35,956 bases of DNA from assembly GCA_947471505.1 (NCBI GenBank), contig CANIWM010000063.1, positions 1 to 35,956 of the forward strand, written 5' to 3'. Below, piece by piece: positions 24,824 to 32,342 of this stretch (position 1 is its first letter; each line of letters starts with the position of its first letter). Under the pieces are notes generated by a model. It saw only the letters and a program-made list of their open reading frames with translations. It did not search any database and was not told where the DNA came from. Position numbers and translations under genes: made by a program. Source of the DNA: Chthoniobacteraceae bacterium (lineage in GTDB: Bacteria > Verrucomicrobiota > Verrucomicrobiia > Chthoniobacterales > Chthoniobacteraceae).

Positions 24824-27001
24824 ATGGCAGACGAAACGACAGAGCCCCAGACCGAGGGGGCTCTTAAAAAACGACCAACACCCGTAAACCTCGCATTCAT
24901 CGAGGCAAAGGAACGAGGAATCACACTAGAACCGGCGAAGGCCGAAAAACCCGCAAAGCCTGCGAAGGCCGATAAGCCCGAAGCCGAGCCCGCCGCTGCC
25001 CCCGCAGCGGAGGCTCCGACCGCAGAATCGCCCGCCGCTGAGGAAGCTCCGCAGCCGCCTTCCGAGGGGCCCGAGGAACGCTCGCTGGCAGAAATCGCCG
25101 ACGCTGGCGCGAAAGGTCGGCTCTCGAACGCCGCCGAAGAAAAGGCGACTCTTCTGATGCGAGATGGCTTGCTCGCAGGCGGTGAGGATTTCCTCGCCGC
25201 GCTAGATGCAATGCCGAAGCTGCCGTGGATTCTCGCGGTGCGCGCGATTGAGCAGGCTTGGCCCTCGCTCGTGCCAGAGGCGCGTCCGTTTTTGCTGGAT
25301 GGGCTGGAGAAGATGGGCGGCCTGCAGGCTGCCCGCCTGCGGCTGAGCGTCTCCCGCGCGCTGATGCGGATGGACCTTCCCGTAGCGGTGAAGATCGCGG
25401 CGTCGGTTTGCAGCGGAATGGTGAATCCGGAAAACGGCTCCCTTTCCGCCGATCAATCGAAGCTCATCGGCAACGTCTTCATCGGACGCGGCAAGCCGTG
25501 GGTGCTTCAGCTCCCGCTCGACACGCTCGATGAAGCAGACGCGACGGCCATCGTGTCGGCGCTGATTTTCTCCGTCTTCAACGTGAACAACCCGCCCATC
25601 ACGCAGCTCAGCCTCCTCCGCTACGGCGTGACTCGTCTGGGCACCATGCACCCAAACTTGCAGGCGATGGTGGCAGCAAATGTGGGCCGCTGGAGCGGCA
25701 AATGGCAGAGCGCCCTCCGTCGTGATTGCCCCGTCCTTCCTGAGAGCATTTCGAGCGCGCTCAAAGCCGAGGGGTCCGGCGACGAACGCAACGACGAGCG
25801 CAGCAATAATGACCGTGGCAATGAGCGCGGCAACCGCAACGAACGCGGCAATCGCGACAATCGCGGCCCGGCACAAGAAACCGCCGAAGCAGAAACGCAG
25901 CCCCCGCTCCCACCCGAGCTGGAGGAGAAACTGAAGCAAGCCGCCGAAGCAGGCGACCCAGGAGCCGTGGCCGCTGCGACGCAGGAAATCAACGCTTGGC
26001 TGGAAACGCAGCGCGTCTCCCGCAGGCAGAACAAGCCCGCCGAAGAAGCCGCACCGCAAGAAGACCGCGAAGAAGACAACCGGCGTGGACGTGGAAGAGA
26101 TCGTGGCCGCGGCCGTGATGGCGGGCGCGAACAGAACCGTGACCAAGGCCGCGAACGCGAGAAGCCGCCGGAAAAGCCAGAGCGCCAAAAGGAGCGCCCA
26201 GCCTACGTCTCCCGCGAGCAAGAGACTCGTGGCAGCAACGCACCTTACAACCTAGGGGATGCCCTGCGCGGCATTGATAAATACGTCGCCCAACTCCGCA
26301 ACGACCTCAGCACCATGCAGACTCGTCTGCGCCGTGCAGAGGAAGGCGGCGGGCGTTCCCGTCGTACGGGCTCGGGCGACCGCGCCATTCTCTCCGTCGA
26401 GGAGTCGAACCTCAGCACGGACGAACTGCGCCGCCTCATCATCCAACTCGAAGCGCGCGTCGCCGACCAAGAGACCCGCATTTTAGAACTCACCACCGAT
26501 AGCGAGCAGCGCGCCGAGAGCATGACTCCCGGCCCCGACGGCGTAGTGCCCGACGCTGCGACGCAGCTTCGCACGCTGCTCTCGCTGAAGCTCAGTGAGC
26601 ATTGGGCCGATTACCTCGCGCTGGAAAACCAAGAGCCCGATCTCGTCGTCCGCCAGCATCACCGCGCCATCGTGCGCACCGTCTTCGGCGTGCTCATCGC
26701 AGAAGGCGTGCAGCTCGCTCCAAAGGCCGAACTCCCGCCGCCGCCGCCGGAGATTCTCCCGCCGCCACCGACGCCCGTCATTGACGAAGAAGAAGTGGAA
26801 GAAGACGACGAAGAACTCGACGCCATCCCCGAGCCACTGCCCATCGTTCTCGACGACGAGGATGAGGACGAAGACGCGGAAGAAGGCGACGAAGAGCCAG
26901 AGCTAGAGCCAGAGCCGACCGAAGAAGAAGAGCAGCCCGACGATCCATCCGAAGCCACACCGCCCATCGCACCTGCGGAGGAACCTCCGAAGAAAGAATA
27001 G
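24824..27001 (+). CDS. Large low-complexity protein with R/G/N-rich linker and acidic tail (unknown function)
   Basis: This 725-residue protein starts at the ATG at 24824 (MADETTEPQTEG); a longer frame upstream runs through the hairpin region and looks non-coding. I do not recognise a named family. An Ala/Pro/Glu-rich segment spans ~35-85. A helical, ordered domain at ~90-315 (for example LPWILAVRAIEQAWPSL, LRLSVSRALMRMD) contains the only globular sequence. A linker dense in R, G, N, D and E follows to ~470 (GNERGNRNERGNRDNRG; RRGRGRDRGRGRDGG), recalling RNA-binding RGG tracts. Coiled coils lie at ~485-570, with a second helical block at ~585-640. The tail is strongly acidic (DDEDEDEDAEEGDEEPELEPEP). 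There is no signal peptide, so it is probably cytoplasmic. RNA or nucleic-acid association is inference. The enolase-family gene starts 7 bp downstream. Confidence 0.8.
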   Translation: MADETTEPQTEGALKKRPTPVNLAFIEAKERGITLEPAKAEKPAKPAKADKPEAEPAAAPAAEAPTAESPAAEEAPQPPSEGPEERSLAEIADAGAKGRLSNAAEEKATLLMRDGLLAGGEDFLAALDAMPKLPWILAVRAIEQAWPSLVPEARPFLLDGLEKMGGLQAARLRLSVSRALMRMDLPVAVKIAASVCSGMVNPENGSLSADQSKLIGNVFIGRGKPWVLQLPLDTLDEADATAIVSALIFSVFNVNNPPITQLSLLRYGVTRLGTMHPNLQAMVAANVGRWSGKWQSALRRDCPVLPESISSALKAEGSGDERNDERSNNDRGNERGNRNERGNRDNRGPAQETAEAETQPPLPPELEEKLKQAAEAGDPGAVAAATQEINAWLETQRVSRRQNKPAEEAAPQEDREEDNRRGRGRDRGRGRDGGREQNRDQGREREKPPEKPERQKERPAYVSREQETRGSNAPYNLGDALRGIDKYVAQLRNDLSTMQTRLRRAEEGGGRSRRTGSGDRAILSVEESNLSTDELRRLIIQLEARVADQETRILELTTDSEQRAESMTPGPDGVVPDAATQLRTLLSLKLSEHWADYLALENQEPDLVVRQHHRAIVRTVFGVLIAEGVQLAPKAELPPPPPEILPPPPTPVIDEEEVEEDDEELDAIPEPLPIVLDDEDEDEDAEEGDEEPELEPEPTEEEEQPDDPSEATPPIAPAEEPPKKE

Positions 27002-27008
27002 CGCGACG

Positions 27009-28385
27009 ATGGCAAAGCCGAGCGACATCCGTGTAGTCGCCGCCGAGCTTTTCTTCCTCCCGATTTCGCTCCGCGTGCCGCTGAAATTCGGCGCGCAGAC
27101 GATGACTCGTGTGACGTGTGCCCGCGTCCGCGTCCGCGTGGAAGACCGCGCCGGGCGCAGCGCCGAAGGCTGGGGCGAGACGCCGCTCAGCGTCGCGTGG
27201 GTCTGGCCGTCCACGCTCGATTGGGATGAAAGAGAGCGGCGGATGCGCGCATTCACCGAGCTGCTATCGCGAGAGATCGTCGCGTTCGGCGAAGTCGGAC
27301 ACCCGATGGAACTGGGCGACAGTTTCCAGCGCCACCGGCTGCACGACTTGCTCGCGGAGACGCAGCCGGGGATGCCGCACCTCGCCGCGCTCGTCTGCCA
27401 CTCGCTGTTCGACCTCGCCATCTACGACGCCTTCGGCACGCTGCTGGAGCGTCCCGTTTTCTCCACACTCGGCGCTGAGTTCCTCTCGCTAGACCTCGCG
27501 CAGTTTCTCGATGGCGACGCGCAATTCTCCGGCAAGACGCCCGCCGACTTCCTCCAGCCAAAGCAAACGCGCCTCCCCGTCTGGCACCTCGTCGGCGGGC
27601 TCGATCCGCTGGAGGCGTGCGACCTTACGGGCAGCGAGCCGGATGACGGCTACCCCGTTTTGCTCCGCGACTGGATTCGCACCGATGGGCTGAACTGCCT
27701 GAAAATCAAACTGCGCGGCACCGACGCCGCGTGGGACTACGAGCGCCTCGTCCGCGTCGGCCAAATCTCCGCCGAAGAAGGCTGCGAGCACCTCACGGCG
27801 GACTTCAACTGCACCGTCACCGACCCTGCCTACGTCTGCGAAATCCTCGACCGCTTGCTCGCCGAACATCCAGAAATCCACCGCCGCACGCTCTACATCG
27901 AGCAGCCATTCCCCTACGACCTCGAAGCAAATCGCATAGACGTCCGCAGCGTCAGCCAGCGCAAGCCGCTCTTTCTCGACGAGAGCGCGCACGACTGGCG
28001 CTTCGTCCGACTGGGCCGCGAACTCGGCTGGACCGGCGTCGCTTTGAAAACCTGCAAGACCCTCACCGGCGCGCTGCTCAGTCTCTGCTGGGCGCGGGCG
28101 CACGGGATGCAGCTCATGGTGCAAGACCTCACGAACCCGATGCTGGCGCAAATCCCCCACGTCCTCCTCGCCGCACACGCCGGGACCATCATGGGCGTGG
28201 AGAGCAATGCGATGCAATTTTACCCCGAAGCCAGCGCGCCGGAAGCCCGCGTCCACCCCGGCATCTACCACCGCCGCGAAGGCGTGCTCGATTTATCCAC
28301 ACTCGGGCCGACGGGGTTCGGGTATCGAGTCGCGGAGATTACGCGACCGCTTTCAACTTCCCACCCAGCCGGGCGGGAAGGGTAA
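27009..28385 (+). CDS. Enolase-superfamily enzyme (mandelate racemase/muconate lactonizing type)
   Basis: This 458-residue protein has the full MR/MLE catalytic layout in a C-terminal barrel. CLKIKLRG supplies a K-x-K pair (K232, K234). Metal ligands are D265 (TADFNCT), E298 (YIEQPF) and D324 (FLDES). ALKTCKTLTG supplies K347 and K350 opposite. The N-terminal capping domain covers ~1-140. Family enzymes abstract a proton alpha to a carboxylate, giving racemisation, epimerisation, dehydration or cycloisomerisation. The pattern resembles the lysine-lysine (MLE/dipeptide-epimerase/OSBS) subgroup, but the substrate cannot be read from sequence. At 458 residues it is longer than the usual 350-400, with an insertion around ~160-220. 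It begins 7 bp after the low-complexity gene, so cotranscription is likely. Its 3' end overlaps the convergent kinase gene by 47 bp. Confidence 0.88.
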   Translation: MAKPSDIRVVAAELFFLPISLRVPLKFGAQTMTRVTCARVRVRVEDRAGRSAEGWGETPLSVAWVWPSTLDWDERERRMRAFTELLSREIVAFGEVGHPMELGDSFQRHRLHDLLAETQPGMPHLAALVCHSLFDLAIYDAFGTLLERPVFSTLGAEFLSLDLAQFLDGDAQFSGKTPADFLQPKQTRLPVWHLVGGLDPLEACDLTGSEPDDGYPVLLRDWIRTDGLNCLKIKLRGTDAAWDYERLVRVGQISAEEGCEHLTADFNCTVTDPAYVCEILDRLLAEHPEIHRRTLYIEQPFPYDLEANRIDVRSVSQRKPLFLDESAHDWRFVRLGRELGWTGVALKTCKTLTGALLSLCWARAHGMQLMVQDLTNPMLAQIPHVLLAAHAGTIMGVESNAMQFYPEASAPEARVHPGIYHRREGVLDLSTLGPTGFGYRVAEITRPLSTSHPAGREG

Positions 28386-29079
28386 GGCGGAAGGTCGTTT
28401 TCCCGGCGGAGCGCGTGTGGTCTATCGCCCCACCGATCTGCTGCATACAGCCCATCGCCACGGTGAGGCCGAGGCCCGCGATGATGTGCTTCTTTTTTGT
28501 GGTGGAAAAGGGTTCGTAGAGTTGCGCTTCCATGCCTTTTGCGATGCCCGCGCCATCGTCAATAATGGACACCATGACCCACGTTGTCGGCTGGGGCTGG
28601 CTGGCGGGAAAAAAAGATTCTTTCGGACCGGCTTCGGTCGCCTCGACGACGATGCGGACGGTCCCGCCCGCATTGGTCGCTTCGCAGGCATTCTTGACGA
28701 GTTCGGTGAGCGCGAGACGGACTCGCGAGCCATCGGCCCAAGCTTGAGGAAGGTCGTCAGCGCACTCGATCGAGATCGTCGTACCCGGAGGGCGCAGCTT
28801 TTCAAACGTGGGAGCCAGTTGGTTCAAGAACTCATCGAACGCGATCTCGCGAGGCATGAGATTGCTCGGGCGAACAAGTGCATTCGTGCGGTCCATCAAT
28901 TCGGTGGCAACGCGCGCACCGTCTTTGATTTTTGCGAGCCCTTCCTGAGTCACGGGGTCCAGCTTTTCGTTGTCGAGAAGCAGCCCTAGGTAGCCGTGGA
29001 AGAGCGTAAGAATATTGTTCATCCTATGGGACAAGCCTTTTACGAGCTGGTCTTGGTAGTCGGAAAGAATGATTTGCAT
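28339..29079 (-). CDS. Soluble sensor-less histidine kinase-like protein
   Basis: This 246-residue protein (ATG 29079; a GTG three codons upstream is possible) contains only the transmitter core of a histidine kinase. The dimerisation helix carries LSHRMNNIL, with the likely phospho-acceptor H18. An HATPase_c domain follows with an N box (ELVKNACEAT), G1 box (IIDDGAGI), F-type segment (YEPFSTTKKK) and G2 box (AGLGLTVAMG). There is no membrane helix, PAS or GAF domain, so it must receive its signal through a partner or act as a phosphotransfer component. No response regulator is nearby. Its 3' end overlaps the convergent enolase-family gene by 47 bp, and GC-rich palindromes lie upstream. Confidence 0.87.
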   Translation of the reverse strand: MQIILSDYQDQLVKGLSHRMNNILTLFHGYLGLLLDNEKLDPVTQEGLAKIKDGARVATELMDRTNALVRPSNLMPREIAFDEFLNQLAPTFEKLRPPGTTISIECADDLPQAWADGSRVRLALTELVKNACEATNAGGTVRIVVEATEAGPKESFFPASQPQPTTWVMVSIIDDGAGIAKGMEAQLYEPFSTTKKKHIIAGLGLTVAMGCMQQIGGAIDHTRSAGKTTFRLTLPARLGGKLKAVA

Positions 29080-29154
29080 GGGCTGCACGACTAAAAAGCA
29101 GGTGGCATTCTCAAACCGGGGGTTATTTTGAGAAATCTACCGCGCCGTGCGGGT

Positions 29155-29267
29155 CGTAGCTGCGACGCCTCGTCGCAGAAGGGTTTTGGCGGCACCTCGC
29201 CGCCCTTGTCCCCCCCTTGCGACGGGGCGTCGCAGGCACTTACTGCGACGAGGGCGTCGCAGCTACG
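29155..29267. repeat. Cluster of three REP-like palindromes overlapping the 3' end of birA
   Basis: Three hairpins share the word CTGCGACG/CGTCGCAG: 29160-29178 (8-bp stem, loop CCT), 29218-29234 (7-bp stem, loop GGG) and 29243-29262 (8-bp stem, loop AGGG). The outer two, with flanking CGTAG and CTACG, also form a larger inverted repeat (29155-29178 with 29243-29267, one extra G in the right arm). The birA stop codon (29240-29242) sits at the edge of the third palindrome, so the last residues of BirA are read from the repeat. This looks like an extragenic palindromic element that reached into coding sequence. Confidence 0.85.
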
Positions 29268-30232
29268 GCGTTCGTGCCACTCGGCTTCGTGGAAATTTCG
29301 CCTGCCGTCATCGTGCGTAAAGTGCCGTCGCTCAAGCGCAGGCAGAGATTTCCACCCGCATCAAACTCCTCGGCAACGCCCTCGAAAACATCCGTGCCCG
29401 CATGGAGTTGTATCCATTTTCCGATGATATCGCTGCGCCTCGTCGTCTCCGCGAGGATCGCCGGAAAATCAACAGCGAGCGTCGCAAGTTGGCGATCGAG
29501 TTCCATCAGCAGGGTCGCAGCAAAGCTCGCACGATCGATCGTTCGCCCAAGCGACAGCCGTAGCGATGATGCGCGGTCGGCGAGTTCGGGGGGGAATTCG
29601 GTTTGGTTCACATTCACGCCGATGCCGACAATCGCGAACGGGCGGCCCGCCTCGTCGGTGGTGCTTTCGATCAGGATGCCGGCGACCTTTTTCCCGCCCA
29701 CGAGCACATCGTTCGGCCACTTGATGCGCGCCATCGGCCCCACCGCTGCCGCCACTGCGACGCCCGCACAAGTCGTGAGGCGCGGCCAGTGCGCCGGCGG
29801 AATCTCTGGGCGCAAGAGCAGCGAAAACCACAGCCCTTCGTGCCCCGCCGAGACCCACCGCCTGCCGAATCTCCCCCGCCCCGCCGTCTGCCGTTCGGCA
29901 AAAATCGCGAGCCCTCCCGGATGCCCCTGCCGCCCGAGCTTCGCGGCGACATCGTTCGTCGAGCTGGTTTCTTCAAAGACGAGAATTTCCCGCGCGACCG
30001 AGCATCCATCAAGGCGCGACAGTATATCGTCAGCGATGATCCGGTCCGGTCCACCGAGCAAGCGGCAGCCGAGGCCGGGCTTTGATTCGATGTCAAACCC
30101 CGCCATGCGCAAACGCGAAAGAGACATCTCGATCTCCGCGATCGAGTGCCCACATTGCCCGGCGAGGTCGCTCGGCAACAAATGAACTCTCGCCTCCCGA
30201 AGTGCGCGAAGAAGGAGCGCGTCGAGCGCCAC
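29240..30232 (-). CDS. birA: Biotin--[acetyl-CoA carboxylase] ligase (BirA)
   Basis: This 330-residue enzyme activates biotin as biotinyl-5'-AMP and transfers it to the lysine of biotin carboxyl carrier protein. The N-terminal ~65 residues form a winged-helix-like domain (SIAEIEMSLSRLRMAGFDIESKPGLGCRL), as in bifunctional BirA, so it may also repress biotin genes. The catalytic domain shows ETSSTND, the adenylate-binding loop GRGRFGRRW (~116-124), WFSLLLRP, KWPNDVL, KVAGILIE and IVGIGVNVNQ. The C-terminal SH3-like domain ends after ISTKPSGTNAVAATPSSQ, the last part being encoded by a palindrome. The GTG start overlaps the ThuA-gene stop as TAGTG, indicating translational coupling. No other biotin gene is in the window. 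Confidence 0.94.
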   Translation of the reverse strand: MALDALLLRALREARVHLLPSDLAGQCGHSIAEIEMSLSRLRMAGFDIESKPGLGCRLLGGPDRIIADDILSRLDGCSVAREILVFEETSSTNDVAAKLGRQGHPGGLAIFAERQTAGRGRFGRRWVSAGHEGLWFSLLLRPEIPPAHWPRLTTCAGVAVAAAVGPMARIKWPNDVLVGGKKVAGILIESTTDEAGRPFAIVGIGVNVNQTEFPPELADRASSLRLSLGRTIDRASFAATLLMELDRQLATLAVDFPAILAETTRRSDIIGKWIQLHAGTDVFEGVAEEFDAGGNLCLRLSDGTLRTMTAGEISTKPSGTNAVAATPSSQ

Positions 30233-31254
30233 TATTTCTTTTCCGGTGCCGCGCCTGCGGGCAATTCCTTGCCGAGCGCGTGGTCCGATGCCTTCAGCCC
30301 TTTGCGGAAGCCACCGAAGCCATACATCGTCGGGTTATACGGATCGACGAAGTCCACGTTCGCCTTCTCCGGCACCTCCATACCGAGGCCCCAATACACG
30401 CCGTTCACCACGAGACGCCGGAGCCCTTCGTTGGGCAAATCGCTCGCCGCGCCCATCGTCGTGCAGACCATTTTGTTCTCCTTGCCCGCTTCGTTTTTGT
30501 GGATGCGCGTCCACGCGACGGGCATCGCCGGGTCGTTCACGCCTTGCTCCATCTTGTCGGTCGAGCGCTTCTTTTTGTAATCTGCGGGCTCATCCGTCGG
30601 CGCCATTCCTTTTAGCACCACACCGCGAATGAGAATCTTCGCGTCCGCTGGCGGATAAGCCTCATAAACGTCCGACGTGCCGAACACATCGCTCACTCCA
30701 CGGAGGATCGCCTCGCCCTTCGCCGCGTCCTCGATTACGCCACGAGTCGCCTGCGATTTATGGCCGCCCCAATGGCTCACCCACTGCTCGCCGAGCGCCT
30801 TTTTCCCGAAGCTGTTCAGTTCCTTAAACGCGCTCGTGCCGGGAAACTGAAAGGAATGCGTCGAAGTCCGCAGCCCCACCACCGGCACCCCGCGCGCGAT
30901 GGCGTCTGCGAAGTGCTTCGCGTCCTCATCCGACCATTTGCGAAAGCGCAGCGAAGTCACAATCGCGTCCGCCGAATCCAGCGCGGCGGAATTGCTCAGC
31001 GAAGCCCCGTTGTTCGGGTTGATCGTCCCATCCGCATCCACCGAAAAAAGCACCGTGCATTTGAAGCCATGCCGCTGGCTGAGAATCTTGCCCAGCATCG
31101 GCAACGCCTCCTCGCTGCGATACTCCTCATCGCCCGCGATAAGGACGATATGCTTTCCCTTCCCCGGCCCGTCCTTCGGCTCGTAGGTAATGGAATCATC
31201 CGCAGCGATGGCGGAAAACGAAATGGCGATAATAGCAGTGCTGAGGAATTTCAT
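30232..31254 (-). CDS. Secreted ThuA-domain protein
   Basis: This 340-residue protein has a signal peptide at ~1-18 (MKFLSTAIIAISFSAIAAD). A ThuA-like (class I glutamine amidotransferase-like) fold follows: KHIVLIAGDEEYRSEEALPMLGKIL opens it, with ADAIVTSLRFRKWSDEDAKHFADAI and GVPVVGLRTSTHSFQFPG in the middle. HWGGHKSQATRGVIEDAAKGEAILRG and an SDVYEAYPP segment follow. ThuA proteins are linked to trehalose and other sugar utilisation, but their reaction is unsettled. Secreted ThuA proteins are abundant in Planctomycetes and Verrucomicrobia. It precedes birA on the minus strand with a 1-bp overlap, although the two functions are unrelated. Start is the ATG at 31254. Confidence 0.86.
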   Translation of the reverse strand: MKFLSTAIIAISFSAIAADDSITYEPKDGPGKGKHIVLIAGDEEYRSEEALPMLGKILSQRHGFKCTVLFSVDADGTINPNNGASLSNSAALDSADAIVTSLRFRKWSDEDAKHFADAIARGVPVVGLRTSTHSFQFPGTSAFKELNSFGKKALGEQWVSHWGGHKSQATRGVIEDAAKGEAILRGVSDVFGTSDVYEAYPPADAKILIRGVVLKGMAPTDEPADYKKKRSTDKMEQGVNDPAMPVAWTRIHKNEAGKENKMVCTTMGAASDLPNEGLRRLVVNGVYWGLGMEVPEKANVDFVDPYNPTMYGFGGFRKGLKASDHALGKELPAGAAPEKK

Positions 31255-31356
31255 AGGCCACCGCTTGTGCAGAAACGGAAGGCCCGTGGCAATGGGAAAG
31301 GAGCCGATCGGGAATGGCGACTTGCGAGGGCGTGGGCTGCGCGGTAGTCTCGCGAC

Positions 31357-31572
31357 GTGAAAGAAAAGGTGGACCCATCATGGCACAAGGCGCGAATTGC
31401 CGCCCGCATCCTGCTCAAGGCAAGGAAGCGCCCGCTCAACGCGCGCGATAAGCGGCTGGCGAAGCTGTTTGCGGATGACCGTGCGGTGGAGAATCGGCTG
31501 GTGGAGCAAGGGCTCTGTTTCCTCGATACCGCGATTCGCTCGACCATTTTCCCTTACTACCGACACGCATAA
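31357..31572 (+). CDS. Small basic protein of unknown function, coupled to a nucleotidyltransferase-like gene
   Basis: This 71-residue protein starts with GTG at 31357. It is rich in Lys and Arg in its first half (HKARIAARILLKARKRPLNARDKRLAKLFADD) and more hydrophobic near the end (CFLDTAIRSTIFPYY). It has no signal peptide or recognised motif; in particular there is no RX4-6H motif of HEPN proteins. Its stop is separated by 2 bp from the ATG of the next gene, indicating tight coupling. It could be a DNA-binding or partner protein of that gene. The tight link and clean frame argue that it is real. Confidence 0.6.
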   Translation: MKEKVDPSWHKARIAARILLKARKRPLNARDKRLAKLFADDRAVENRLVEQGLCFLDTAIRSTIFPYYRHA

Positions 31573-31574
31573 AT

Positions 31575-32246
31575 ATGGACTGGACACCCACACTCGCATG
31601 GGACGCCCCTGCCGGGCAGATTCTCAAGACGCTCTTCGCCGCACTCCCGCAAGAGAGCCATTTTCACATTACGCTTTTCGGTTCTTCACCGCTGCAACTC
31701 GGTGTGGATTCGGGATTTCTCAGCGGCGATGTGGACCTCTTCGCCGATGAAACCCGCGAGCTTCTGGAGCAGGCACTCGCGGCGACCGGGCTCAGCGAGA
31801 AATCGCGCACGCTTTATATCCAGCTCTGCAACGAATCGAACTTCCGCTCCAGTCCGCGCTGGGTGCGGCGCGCGTTCACCACGCAAGTCGGCAACGTGAC
31901 TCTTACGCTCCCCCACCCTCTCGACATCCTCATCGCGAAGCTCCACCGCCTCGCGGATAAAGACCTCGCCGCCTTCCGCCTCGTCATCGAACGGACCGGC
32001 CACCCGACGGAGGACGAGTTGCGGCGCGAACTCCAATTTGCCGTGGACCTTTATCGGCCAAACTTCGATGAGGAAATGATCGGCGACATCACCACGAATA
32101 CCCGTGTGCTATGGCAGGAGCTTTGGGGGAAAGAAATCAACGTCCGCGCGGAGATCATCGCGCCCGCGCTCGCAGCCCGGCGCGATGGCTACGACTTCCC
32201 AAAAATGGACTACAAAGCAGAACTCCGGAGACTCGGCGCGGAGTAG
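31575..32246 (+). CDS. Nucleotidyltransferase-fold protein
   Basis: This 223-residue protein shows the start of a nucleotidyltransferase fold: ITLFGSSPLQLG near residue 33, then GDVDLFADE supplying the paired metal-binding aspartates. A later HPLDILIAKLHRLADKDLAAFRLVIE segment matches the helix and Lys/Asp pattern seen in DUF6036-type and other stand-alone nucleotidyltransferases. No signal peptide is present. Such proteins occur in toxin-antitoxin and defence modules but also as solitary genes of unknown role. The preceding 71-residue gene ends 2 bp before this ATG. Family assignment is by motif and substrate is unknown. Confidence 0.68.
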   Translation: MDWTPTLAWDAPAGQILKTLFAALPQESHFHITLFGSSPLQLGVDSGFLSGDVDLFADETRELLEQALAATGLSEKSRTLYIQLCNESNFRSSPRWVRRAFTTQVGNVTLTLPHPLDILIAKLHRLADKDLAAFRLVIERTGHPTEDELRRELQFAVDLYRPNFDEEMIGDITTNTRVLWQELWGKEINVRAEIIAPALAARRDGYDFPKMDYKAELRRLGAE

Positions 32247-32269
32247 TCGTTGCCACCCGTACAAAGTTC

Positions 32270-32313
32270 AACCGCCACCGTGGGCTCAATTTAGGGTGCC
32301 CTCGGTGGCGGTT
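32270..32313. terminator. Bidirectional intrinsic terminator between convergent genes
   Basis: AACCGCCACCG (32270-32280) pairs perfectly with CGGTGGCGGTT (32303-32313). Inside, GGGC (32282-32285) pairs with GCCC (32298-32301) across a single T-T mismatch, giving a 15-bp stem and 12-nt loop. On the plus side GCTTTCTT follows; on the minus side the tail is less T-rich. It lies 24 bp after the nucleotidyltransferase stop and 30 bp beyond the ilvB stop, so it can serve both. Confidence 0.8.
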
Positions 32314-32342
32314 GCTTTCTTGCGGGAATTTGTCGAGCAATC

